Below, one piece after another: positions 12,300-24,100 of a stretch of DNA of 64,000 nucleotides. The stretch is from Marsupella aquatica (lineage: Eukaryota > Marchantiophyta). Location of the stretch: NCBI GenBank assembly GCA_973895155.1, contig OZ316898.1, positions 2,170,001 through 2,234,000 on the forward strand, written 5' to 3'. The position numbers were made by a program, and so were the translations under genes. Numbering within the stretch: the first letter of the stretch is position 1; each line of letters starts with the position of its first letter. The notes below the pieces were generated by a model. It ran no database searches. It worked only from the letters and a program-made list of their open reading frames with translations, and was not told where the DNA came from.

Positions 12300-15200
12300 G
12301 CCCAAAAACCAACAAGCCTGAGTGTCACAATTTCAAACAACTATTATATCAAACTGCCAAAGAGCAGGAGGCGCAGAACCGGGAGACAGGATCCCACAGG
12401 CCAAAAAACCCAATCAAGGGGAAACAAGAAAAAAGGCCAAAAGGCCAAAGAGCAAAAACAAAAAAGACCAGGCACAAGCCCAGCCCAAGGAGAACAAAGG
12501 ACACATAAACCTAAAGGCTACCCAACGGCACAGTGAAGGGCCTGATAAAGCTCCGTCGTGAACTGCATAGGGGGGTCAAGCAATGGAATCCATGCCCGGA
12601 CTCTAACCGCCTCGCCTCTACGAAGGATAGTGAAGGCCTGTGCACGCTGAAGTGCAATGGACACCCTCTGTCTAAAAAAGGATGTGATAACAGAGACTGG
12701 TGGATAAGGCCGCCGCTCGACATAATGAACCGCACAGGAGCGCAAGAACTGGTCAAAAGTTGGGTGCAGCGCTCCAAAGACCTCCACGGCAAACGGGTAG
12801 AAAAGGTCCCCTGGGTAACGCGTAGCATAAGCCTCCTCCTTGAGGCGAGCAGCCCTCGTGGCAGCATGACCTGGGATGTGGGCAGCGGACGCCAAATTGG
12901 CTCCACTAGTGGGGTCAGCAACAACCACATCCCCAAGGGTACGAACACCAGCGCGAGAGAAAACCAAATCGGCCCGACCCTGTCCGGTACTCCATCCCGG
13001 GGTGGTAACACATGTCGTTGCTCCATCATAACATGATACCCGGAATCACGAGCGATGGCGGCAACCACATCCCGGATGTCATCGTGTGTCGCCGTCCGCT
13101 CACTACCATGACCACATTGTAGGATATGGATTCCCCCCCTATCCAAGGGTGCTCCACAAACACATGTGGGTTGCCCAAGGAGGCATGGGTGGGGAAGACC
13201 AAGATGGAGGCACATGGAAGTGGTGAAGACAAAAGAACTCATACAAAAGGGGGCCCACAATGGGCTCGCAGATAACCAAGCCCCCGAACTAACGCCCGAA
13301 CCGGATAAAAGACGCGCTCGAACCAAGTCAGAGGGTGCGTCGGAAAGCATGCTAGAAAGGGTGAATCGGTGCATGCGATCAGAGATCACCTGTTGAACTC
13401 GGTCGGGACTGTCCAAAATAACTCCCTCAAAAGCAGGGACCACGCTCTGCACATCCTCCGGTAATAAGGACCGGGCCTGACGAAGCTGGATCTGAAAAGG
13501 GAGAGCTCCGTTCTCCACTCCCATGACCGAGTCAGAGAGGATAGGCCGAAGGTCCACAATGAAACGTGACGCCAAGGCGGGGGCCACCTGCGCCCAGCTA
13601 CCAAGAAACGCACAAGGAGCAGCAACCACAACCGAGGACACCCCCAAACCACCTCCCGATGGGGGCAGAGATGCCTGCCTAGCCGCAAAAGAACCATCCT
13701 CTCCATCAAGGGCTCCAGGACCGATGAGGTGACCAAAGACCCGCATCACGGTGGTGTCAAAGGAAGAGAGCAAGGACAAAAACGCTGGGGTGGGGGGGAC
13801 CGTCCGCAGAAGGTATGATGGTCGGCGAACAAAACACAAAACCAGAATCAAGAAGGCAATTTGGACATCCCCCAAAGCCACCAGCTGGTCAAGGTGCGCA
13901 ACATCCTGATCCAAGGCAGACTGTAGAAACTCCTGCTCAAAGGCCGTCCCCCCAAATGGCACCCCAAGGACCCAAATGCCATCATGTCTAATGGGGATAT
14001 CAAGAGGGGGGGAGAATGAGTCCGGGAGAGGAAGACGGGACCAGACCCCACACTTCCTAGGCTGTACTGACAAACCAATAATGGCAAGCTGCTGAACAAA
14101 ATGGATATAGGCATCTCCAAGAAGCAAGGCACGAGCAACAATGTGAGTGTCGTCAGCAACAGAGGGGAACAGGCAACCTGGAAAAGCACCGGAAGATGCC
14201 CGGATGGCCCGAAGATGAGCCAAGGCAAACAACGCACCACCAAGGGGATCCCCCTGTCGGGTGCCGGACTCTGACATAATGGTGGAGTATGTCCCAGACG
14301 CCAGATGGTCAGAGTAGACCAAGGGGGCAGGGGTCCCATAAAAAGCCCGAGCAAAAGGGATGAGGGATGCAATCTCCCCCCAGCATCCCGAAGCTCCTCG
14401 AAAATCACACGACGGGAGACAGAGTTGAAGGCATTGGCAACATCCACTTGAATGACCCCCCAATCAGGGTGAGGTCCAAAACGGCACGCAAGCCATGTAC
14501 CACGCTCTCACAACCGCCCGGGGTGGCCACGCCGAACTGGTGGGGGAAGAAGTGTGAAGCAAACGGTGCCCTCATCTGTAAACAAATGCAGCGGCTAACC
14601 AGACGATACAGGACCTCCCCAATGGCCAGGGGTCGAACACCACCCGTCTCCTTGGCCAAAGCCATGAGCCGACACGCCCCCAAGAGTCGAGCGACAACAG
14701 GCGGAATGCGGCCACCTGCAACATGAGCACACACCTGGAACAACTCCTGGAAACCCGACGCCGAGTCATCAGGGGAGAAGCAGTCCCTGAGGTGCTCGAA
14801 CCTCATCCCAGAGATGCCCCCAGCGGAAAGACGGGGCAAATGAAGGAAGACAGAGGAAAAAATCTCGCAAGAAAGGGAGAACTCAACCTCCGGAGAGAAG
14901 CTCCCAATGAAACCTGGAACCGCGCAAGAAGCCGGGGGATGAAGGGACCGAAGGGCCACAACCGTCTCGACCGAAGGAGGAGAGGGGGAAAGGGGAACCA
15001 AGGAACGTGCGGCCCGAGAAAACTCCCCCTCCTGTCCCAACAAAAGGCATCGGCGAAGGCGGCACTGGACAGGAGGGACCAGAGGTTCCTCCTCAAACTC
15101 AGAGGCCCTAGAGGCCAACGCAAGAAGCCGGTGATAGAACTCCTCCTGAAGCAAAATCCAGTCCCCCGACAAAAACCGTTGCAACCTGGCAATGGTCTCC

Positions 15201-16390
15201 CTATGCCCGGCCGGGCCCCCACGAGGAGGGAGGGTCAACACCCAATGAGGAAGCAAGAGGAGTAGGGACCAGGCACCAACATCAGTGGGGTCACGCGCCA
15301 GCCGGTCAAAAGGAAGACGAAAGGCCTGCCGAAGCAGGGGCCGCAAGGGCACAGGAATCCGGGTATACAATCGAGGATGCCGAAAACCAGGGTAAAGAGC
15401 CGCAAGGACATCCAGGTGGGCTAGCCAATCCCAGGAAGAAGGGGGGGGCCAGACGGGGGAGGGGGAAGGGGGGCAGGGGGAAGCACAGAGGAGGAGGAAG
15501 CACGAAGAGCGGGACATGAGCGACGATGGCGAGTCAGACCAGATGGTTGGTACCAACTGTGACAAGCATCACACTGGACACGGGAGTCAGAAGGAGAAGG
15601 GGGGGGAAGAGGGGCGGATCCGACGAGCTGAACGAGGGGTGGAAGATGGAGAAGCCATAGGGACAAGAGAGGTAGGTGGTGAACTGGGATAGGAGAGGGG
15701 TTCCATGGGAAAAAGCTGGGAAAAAGCTGGGATAAAGGGTGGGGGCAAAGGAAACGAAAATAAATGAACGGAACAATGAGAAAAGAGTACAAGAACAACA
15801 CCGGAAAACTCGAGAAAAACAAAAACATAAACGAAGGAACAAGGGATGGATGTCCAAGGCAAAGAACCTCAACCCGGTAGTGGCAAGCCGCGCCGAACAC
15901 AGAAACCTGGTAACCCGAAGGAACGCCTCCAATGACCGAACGAAAAAACCCCGCAGGCACGGAGCCAGAGTGCGAACGGGTACAGCCAATGGTGGGGACC
16001 CAGCCCCACCAACCAAACCAGGTCCGGGGCCGCTAAGCACAAATCCGCCAAGGAAAACCGGGCCGCCAAGAAACCCAACCCAACTGGGGCCGTCAAGAAA
16101 CCAAAACACAACCCGGGGGGGGGGGGGCAACCTTCCCAGGTCAAGGGCCGTCAAACCCGGGCGCAGGGCCACACGTCCCGGGCCCAGGGCCACCCTTCCC
16201 GGGCGCAGGGCAGAGCCAGGAGCGTCAGCCCAGGCTGACGACCTCCGCTCCAGGGGGCCGGGGGACCCTCATTATTACCCCCACGCCTCCACCTCCGCAC
16301 CGCAGCTTCGCACCTCCGCACCGCTCCACCTCCGCACCTTCTCCGCTGCCTTCCACCGCCGCCGCTGCTCTGCACCTCCGCTGCTCCGCT
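12300..16390 (-). mobile_element. GC-rich non-LTR retrotransposon with restriction-like endonuclease
   Basis: A GC-rich block with sharp contrast to the AT-rich flanks carries one decayed retrotransposon polyprotein on the minus strand (12518-15960). The GC-rich leader (about 15960-16390) includes a 13-G run at about 16115-16127 and repeated CACCTCCGC motifs. Neither element end is clear: I see no convincing tail or target duplication near 12.2-12.5 kb. Confidence 0.65.
12518..15960 (-). pseudogene. Non-LTR polyprotein: zinc finger, reverse transcriptase, CCHC, endonuclease; at least four frameshifts
   Basis: Read right to left. A C2HC finger (CDACHSWYQPSGLTRH) lies at about 15.56 kb. The next block (15565-14405) has GVRPLAIGEVLYRLVSRC of the reverse-transcriptase fingers. 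The palm follows: VDVANAFNSV (motif A, about 14.44 kb), GTRQGDPLGGALFA (motif B) and ADDTHI (the catalytic Asp pair, about 14.15 kb). After the thumb comes CVCGAPLDRGGIHILQC (CXC-H-C knuckle, about 13.15 kb). A terminal block (12967-12518) with RADLVFSRAG and LGDVVVADP resembles a PD-(D/E)XK nuclease region. This order fits elements of the R2/CRE/NeSL type, which copy RNA into a nicked chromosomal target. Frame changes lie at about 15.44, 14.46, 14.39 and 13.03 kb; the first three fall in G runs of 6-8. Clade not assigned. Confidence 0.7.
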
Positions 16391-16393
16391 CAG

Positions 16394-18145
16394 AGGAATG
16401 AGAACGAAAAGAACTAAAGCCCTAATGAGCTATGAACTGGAAATCCTGCCAACATGAAACGGGCAAGAGAAATAATTTGACTCGAGACCCTAAAATCAAT
16501 CACCCGGCTTGACTAAACTAGACAGTGTCAAATGCCTGATCCCTCTATAGAGAGATTGCCATCAGCAGTTGTCAGTTGCTCTACATTCCATCGACAAAAA
16601 CCTGGAAAACATCCAGTGTGGGTGAGTTTTGTTCCTTCCTTTCAAGTTTGTAGAAGGACCATGGGGAGTATTTTGGCTGGATGTGTATTACAAGGTATGC
16701 CGTAAATATAGTCTTGAGATTAGGTATGTATGATGGAATCTTGCAAAAGTGTGTAGGGCAGGTTTGCCCATGTTCTATGAGGGCTACTGGTAAAGCCAAA
16801 CAGTTAAAAAGGTCTTTGTCATGAGAAAATGCATGCCCACAATCATATTCTAAATTTTGTTTCAAATATCTGGTCCACTATAGAGGGCTCAGGCATTCAC
16901 TATTATGTGGAGGACTGAGGTTGTTGGTTTTGGGGCCTCTAAACCAATTCCTCTTACTAGTCACTCTTCCTATGCAGCTTCCCTGAGCTTTAGCAAGATT
17001 TTCAGTTTACTACTGAATAGAATTTACTTCCCTTGCCATTGTGTGGGACTCTTGGTATTTTTGGCTATTTGGTGTTCCTAGAGTTTTTCACTTGTTTTCT
17101 CCCCTTTACCGGGTATCCGGTCTTTCGGATCTTATCTCCCGATTTGGCATTTTTGGTTCTTTGGCAGTGCACAATATACAATGTTTATCAAAATATACTT
17201 AGAGGCTTAGATATGTCATAGCCCTTACATGTTGTGCATTGTGGCTTATACTCACCTCTATGCTGGTGCCAGCCATTTTTTGTAGGCAAAAATTAGCCAA
17301 TCACTTACCTTAAAACAGGCAGGCTAGTGATACTCAGGGTGAAATTTTTTTAAATACATTTCATTTTCCACCACCTAATGCTCTATGGGGGAGTGTCAGC
17401 CAGGAAATACTCTACAATAGTGGGAAGTACTGTATGATTGAAGTAAAATATTTCATAACCAGACCTGTGCTTGTCTGTAGTGTAAAATAGTAGCCACCTT
17501 GGTTACAATTCAAAAATAAGAAAAAGTGGCTGGTTGTTGCCCTTGTGCAAGAAACACAAGCCCTCATTCCAGTGCGTTAATGTACCAATGTGTGTCTCCC
17601 TTGCCACTCTTTGTCAAGCTCGCTGTCAAGACATTCTTTGGGTTTTTGTCATTTTTTATGTGACAACCATTGTTGTCACTGAGGAAGGAAGTCAGGTCAC
17701 AACACGTAACTCTCCCAGAAAACTTTTGGTAAATGTCCCCATAAAGCTTAAGGTGATAGGCACCCACTGTTGCTGCAAAAATAAGTAAGGAACCCCATAT
17801 GGGTTGGCTCAAACAATTAGATTACAATAGTAAAATTCATGTCAACGCTGCTATCACTAAGCCCTGTCACTAGGGTCCCATCTAGTCTCTTTCCTTAATC
17901 TTGCATTGCCTGCAAATATCCCGGTTCACAGTCACACAGCATACATAATCAAAAGTTTAGGATCGCAAACCCATCAATCTTTTATCAAACAAGTCCAGCT
18001 AAATATGCAAATAGGCTCTTTTCTTATGGCATAAAGTCCTTCCTACACATTAATGTCCATTCCCAGACAACAACAAGCAAGACATCCTGGTAGGCTCTGG
18101 CTGCTGAACATGTCAATGCAGTTTGATAGAGTGGACTACCAAGGC
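16394..18145. other. Intergenic gap downstream of CFAP52
   Basis: AT-rich, no gene or RNA recognised. The left end borders the retrotransposon; the right end should contain the CFAP52 3' untranslated region. Confidence 0.4.
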
Positions 18146-21100
18146 TTATGAGGCTGATTTGGGCGTATCAGGCTCTCTAGGGGTGCATTCAGAAGCATTT
18201 GATTTTGGAGTGCAAAGCTGATCTGGAGTGGCGTATGGGTTTGATTTTGGAGACGCAGACTGGGCAGGACTGCCTGAGGCATTTGTCTTGGGAGTTTCAG
18301 CCTGTGCAGGACTGCCTGAGATGTTAGATTTGGGGGTATCAGGTTGAGCTGGTGATGCTTGTGAGCTAGTACTACTCCATGGTGGTGGTTTGGTTCCTTG
18401 TGGTTCTTCCTTTTCTTTGGCCTCTGGTGGAGAGTTTGAAACAGGCTTTCTATAGTCCCATATCAAAATGGCGCCTTCTTCTCCAACCGATACAATTTTT
18501 TGCTGGTCTGGACTAATTCTCACCTGCAACATGCCCACTCTCATTACATCTTGAGCATTTGTACTCAGTGGTTTATTCAACGGCACTAATCAATTCCTGG
18601 TACAGTACTAACAAATCTGCCTATTTATTATTGTGCGTGCGTGCTGAATGCATGTTGACAATGATGATAATCAATGAATTAACGTTATCTTTGAGAAGCA
18701 CATGAGCACATTTCTCGAATCTAAGAATATGCTGTTCACAAGTTATTGTGCCATGAAAAGTTCATTTGCAGTGATAGTAATTGGAAATGGACTGATTTTG
18801 TCACTCCAAACTTTTTGTGAATGTTATCAGTTTGAAAGGGTATCCTTGAGGATCATTGCAAAGCTAGTAGGGAAAGAAAGAAGAATTCAGAAGTTAAGAG
18901 CTTCAATCTTTAAGTTCAAAGTGTAGGATTGGAGATTGAAAACCAATCAGAACAATTTTCAAAAGATTTAGGGTTTAGGGTTCATTTATTCTCCATGTAA
19001 GAACAAAATTGTTCTGATTGGTTTTCATGACAATAAGAGAAATTGGATGGTTCTGGGTTTCAAGACAAAAGAAATATCTGCAGGTTGAAGGGACCAAGAC
19101 TACCCAATATGCTCAGTTCAGTAGTCAAGTATTCTAGTCGTGATGTACTGCTATATGAAACAAACGCAATGAAAAGACAGGAAAACAACATAGTAATCCA
19201 ATATTTCATCTGGTGCGGTTTTCAATTTGAAGGTTAAAGAGCATGGTATAATTGGTTGTACCTTAGTAATTGGCTCACTGTGTCCAAGGCCAACAAAGTA
19301 GTTGTGGCCCTCATCATAGTTCCACAATTTTACTTCACGATCTACACCACCGCTCACCATGCCAGCTCCATCTGGACTAATGTCGATCGAATAAACTTCT
19401 GAAGTGAGGGATCCGTCTAGTATTCGGATAGCTTGACAATCATAAGCATCCCACCATGTTATCTGCAATCAGTAGATCAGCACAAACAATTTAATTAAGA
19501 AACTGATTGTGATGAGCAAGACAATATAATAGCCCTTTCAACTTGGAGTTATATGTTAAGGACAAATAGATTTTCCAAACTAGCCCCTCCAAGAATGAAG
19601 CTAGATAGAATCTGAATAACATGAGCTAGAAAAATACCTTGCGGTCCGTCCCAGTTGTCAGGATCTGACTTTCATCAGGATGATACATTGCTGCCTTGAA
19701 GAACGAGGATGCATACATACTGTTGTTTCTTGCAAACCTCTGTTCCCACATGGACAACAACATCCTTTGGTCATTGTTATGGTGATCAAAAGCAATACAG
19801 TAGATTCATGGAGCTTCCTAGTGGTACTACGATGCTGGACTAGATCTGGCTCGAAAACTAAAGGTAAAATGTTTTGCTACTTCTAGAATGTACTTAAAAG
19901 AATCTGAAGTACATTCCAGAAATTCTTTTTGTAACTCACACCTTTGCAACTAAACACTGCCATTATTTTACCACAGCACAATCTTATCATATAGGGGTTA
20001 TACACAGACTAAAAACTTTGTCTTGCCCAGAGGCTATAACCTCACTTGTAGGGATATACATCTAGCAGACTTTCTGGTTTCTATTTTCTGTCCCTTCCCT
20101 TGTATGGGATTTATCTGTGGGATTTACTGACTCAAATTTTTTTGATTCACTCATCTATGATTATCAAAGTTAAAAGATCCAAGTTGTCTGCTCGTTGACT
20201 TGTTGAGCTTTGATATTTGCATATCACTAAGTATTTTGAGTACAAAACAAAAAAACTCTGGATGAAGCAGGTAAGTGAACATGGAGAGAAACAGTTATAC
20301 CGATAAATCCCAAATTAGACAGGATCCATCACTGCTCGAGCTTACACACTCGCTGTTGTTTTTCCGCACCTGTCCTTGCACAACATGGCCAAGTCTTTTC
20401 AGAGTTTCTAACCACATTGTTCTGAGCCCCGAGTCCAGCACACCCATATTTATAGGATGCACATTTTATTGACAAAACTCTATCTAAGAAAACAAATGAG
20501 ACCCCATGGATTCCCTCATAACATGGGGACCTACCAAATAGAAAAACAATTATTGCCAATGATCATTCAGTCCAATAGACATGCCCAGCAACAAGTGGCA
20601 TGGAAGGCCATGTGATGTTGGATAGAGAATCCGTTTGTAGAAGTACCTGAAGGGACGTTACTGTCCCTTTGTGCTCTTTCATATTAGCAATCAAGGAGTG
20701 GCTTTGGCTTCCTATTCTCCAAACTCGCACCTGCACATTGACTACATGGTTGACAAATGGTTAGAAGTTCGACCCCTTTAACTGTATTCCCTTAGAATAG
20801 TATTCACAGATAACAAAATCATAGAGAAAGTTGAAGATAGTTTCAAGGCTAAAAAGGATTAGTACATGTATGCTAAGATACTCAGCTTTGATTCTTTCCC
20901 TTAAACTAACACAACAGATGTTTAGAGGGATGATGATCCAAGAGAACTTACATTACCCTCAATACCTCCACTAACAATGCGGCAACTGTCAGAGGTTGGA
21001 CATATTGCAGTAACTCCTTGGACATGTTTCTGCATACCAACAAAGAATTTTTCATGAAAGTCTGTACATATAGTGATATTTGCTAATATAGTACTAGGCA

Positions 21101-24100
21101 CTAGCTATGTGAATTGTCTTTTGAGTTCAACAATACAGTAAGGTGGCCCTGATGGTCACTCCAGTGTTTATATCAATGGGCCGTGAGCCACTGTGTCATA
21201 AGCAACTTCCTTAAAGATTCAACTAGCAAGATTCAAGTCGACTAAGAGAGAGAAGAAGAAACTGTCAAAATAAAATTGTTGACAAGGCTCCAGGATTGGC
21301 CTTTTGCTCTGAACGAGCCAGAATTCTTTGACGTGTGCTTAAAACAAACAAAATCCTTATAGAAGTACATCAACAATGACCTCAAGACACGAGTAGGATT
21401 GGATGGACGTAGAGGCTAAATCCCTACCCATCCCATGGACTGCATAAAGTCATCAGCCAGTTAAGACTGGAAAGAATAAGGCTAAATCCCTACCCATCCC
21501 ATGGACTGCATAAAGTCACCAGCCAGTTAAGACTGGAAAGAATAAGGCTAAATCCCTACCCATCCCATGGACTGCATAAAGTCACCAGCCAGTTAGACTG
21601 GAAAGAATAAGGGACCAACTGGGGGATGCCCCAAGGAACATTTCAATCGCCGTGACCAACTGTAAACTGTTGGTTTTTTTAGCAGACTTGTCCAATTATT
21701 AGGAAAACTTTTGGATCTCTCTGTAAGCTCAAATTTTGCCAACATGTTCTCTTATTTTCAATCCATTAAATGACTAAGTTTTGGGACTTTTCTGTGGTAA
21801 TGTTCTCCATTCCAATGAGCACTAAGATTGTCAAATCCTATAAATTAAACTGAAAATGGATTGCTTCACTTTTGTGAACCCCGAGTAGTATGGGCAGGGG
21901 CTTGGTACCACTTAAAAAACTGAAATAGCTGCAAATGATCAGGATTTTCAAGTCACAATTTAGTCAAAATTGTAGAGATATTGTCTGAGTCTTCCTGGAC
22001 CTACGCCCAAGTCCATCCTACTTTATCTAGTCCATCTTGGCTTCACAGCCAACCCACCAATCCATGTGAACTTAATATTCGATGGTAGGGGGGGAGTCAT
22101 TTTTGTTGTTTTATTTGAATGAAACATTATAACTACCAGTCATGTCTTGTGCATGCAGCACTAGAATCCGAAACCTCCTACTCCCACACAAGAGTACTAA
22201 CCATTGGGGTAGACCTTAAGTCTCTATACATGGATAGAATTGTTCATTACAGCCACACTTTTCCCCTTGTACCCTTTGATTCCAAATTGAGAGTGCACAT
22301 AATTGTCCTAGTGAGCTCTTGCAATGACTTTCTATAAAGTACACTGGGCACATCATTTTTCTTCCATCATTAGTCAGAATTAATTATAATTAACGCTTCC
22401 GTTCACATGGACTTGCATTAATGGTCTTTGTCACAATTATCCATATAAAATCTATCTAAGAGTTTAGATTATCACTTTGGAGAATAATTTTCTTCTCGCA
22501 AGCTCTTTAAGACATGACAAAATAATAAGAATTATGTCCCAGGATGAGCCAAATTAAGAGCAAAAACATTTCAGTGTGCTAAAGCGGGGCTAGTGAGAAA
22601 GTACATTTGGGCCTCCAGCATGAGAGTGTGCATCAACAATTGTGTAGAGTAACTTTCCAGTCTGTGGTCCATAAGCCCGAATTTTGCCATCGGCCCAACC
22701 ACTTATGATGGACTTCCCATCAGGCATAAACGCAACACACAAACACTCTTGATTAATCTGATCCTTATAATCGCACTTTTGATGGGGTACCTGTGCGACA
22801 TGTCAAGCCAGGCAACGTCAAGATGCAAACTTGAAAACTGATAGGAGCTAAGATACCATTAATCAAAGAACAAATGACCTGATTTACCCTCAACTTAGGA
22901 GTATTCCCATCCAATGACTTTGTTTTTGGCTCTTGACTCTAGACAATACATTTGAATTGCTGGTCCCACAGCTTGGTTCCTCCTGTGTCCCCATGGATGA
23001 CGGATATCTGACAAGCAGAGCAAGGGGGCCGGCATGCCCCAAGAAAAAGCCCAAGGGCAACAAGAACCAGCAGACAGAGCACAAGTCCTCCCGTCTCCCT
23101 TAACATGCATTCGTTCCTGGTGTTTATCATGAATTTTAAACTGGTCCCATTGAGTTGTGTTGTTGTAGGCTTACATATCTTTCTGAACTGTACAAGATTT
23201 CCTTTCTAGAGAGTCTTTTCTTTACTTTGTCTATTAATTTTTTTTTGAAAACTAGGCAAATAAAAAAAATAAAAAATAAACTTTGCCATAGATGATGTGA
23301 AGTGATAATGAAGACTAATAGATTGGTGTGTTTCAGATTGTGATCATATTTTTCTCCCCAAAAGAGAGACCTGGATCCGAAGCAGCTCTTTGAGATTTTT
23401 CACATCCCAAACTCGGATATCATTACTCGAGGCTGTTGCAAATACATCACTGTAGCCTGTTGGGAAAGCAATATCATTGATCTTGTTGAAGTGAGCAGCC
23501 TGTATCAGTTTCGGGGTTTCCATTATTCTTTTCTTTGAATCAAATCTGTCGGTAATTGGCAAATTATGGGTTTGTTAGAGTTGGAAAAACATGTGCAACA
23601 AAAGAGGGGCAAACTCTAAAGTCACAGCTCATACACACCCAATTCAAAGGCTCTCTGTTGGGCACCATCAGCTAAAAGTAGAAAGGCCAAATTATCAACT
23701 GCTGCTTTTAATATAACTTTGCTTTCTGAAAGTGAATTTTAAACCCTCCCTGTTATGATCTAGCTGCTTGGAGATTATTTTCGCTACGTGATTGATGCAT
23801 GATGATTTGTGAATGACCTGAGAAATCTGCCTAGATGTTTCTAGAGACAACAAAGCCCATGTAACATAAATCCAACTAGTACATGGGGAGTCTTACTTTA
23901 CATAGTACATGTTGCTGTACGCTGTCCCTACATAGAAACTGAATGAACCTCCTCGCTCAGTTTCAGCAAGGACAACTGAGGAGACAGCACCCACCACCTT
24001 GCAGTAGCAAATGATATCCAACGTCTCCTCTCTGAGTAGATGAACGGTTCCATTGCCACCCCCAACCAGAAGATCTCCTTGATGGGTTGAGCATATGCAA

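Noticed and set aside
14723-15265. Long open frames on the plus strand opposite the retrotransposon
   Set aside because: Shadows of GC-rich reverse-transcriptase coding on the other strand; Arg/Gly/Pro-rich, no domain.
15739-16401. 220-codon plus-strand frame over the retrotransposon leader
   Set aside because: Low-complexity Arg/Pro/Gly sequence caused by GC-rich repeats.
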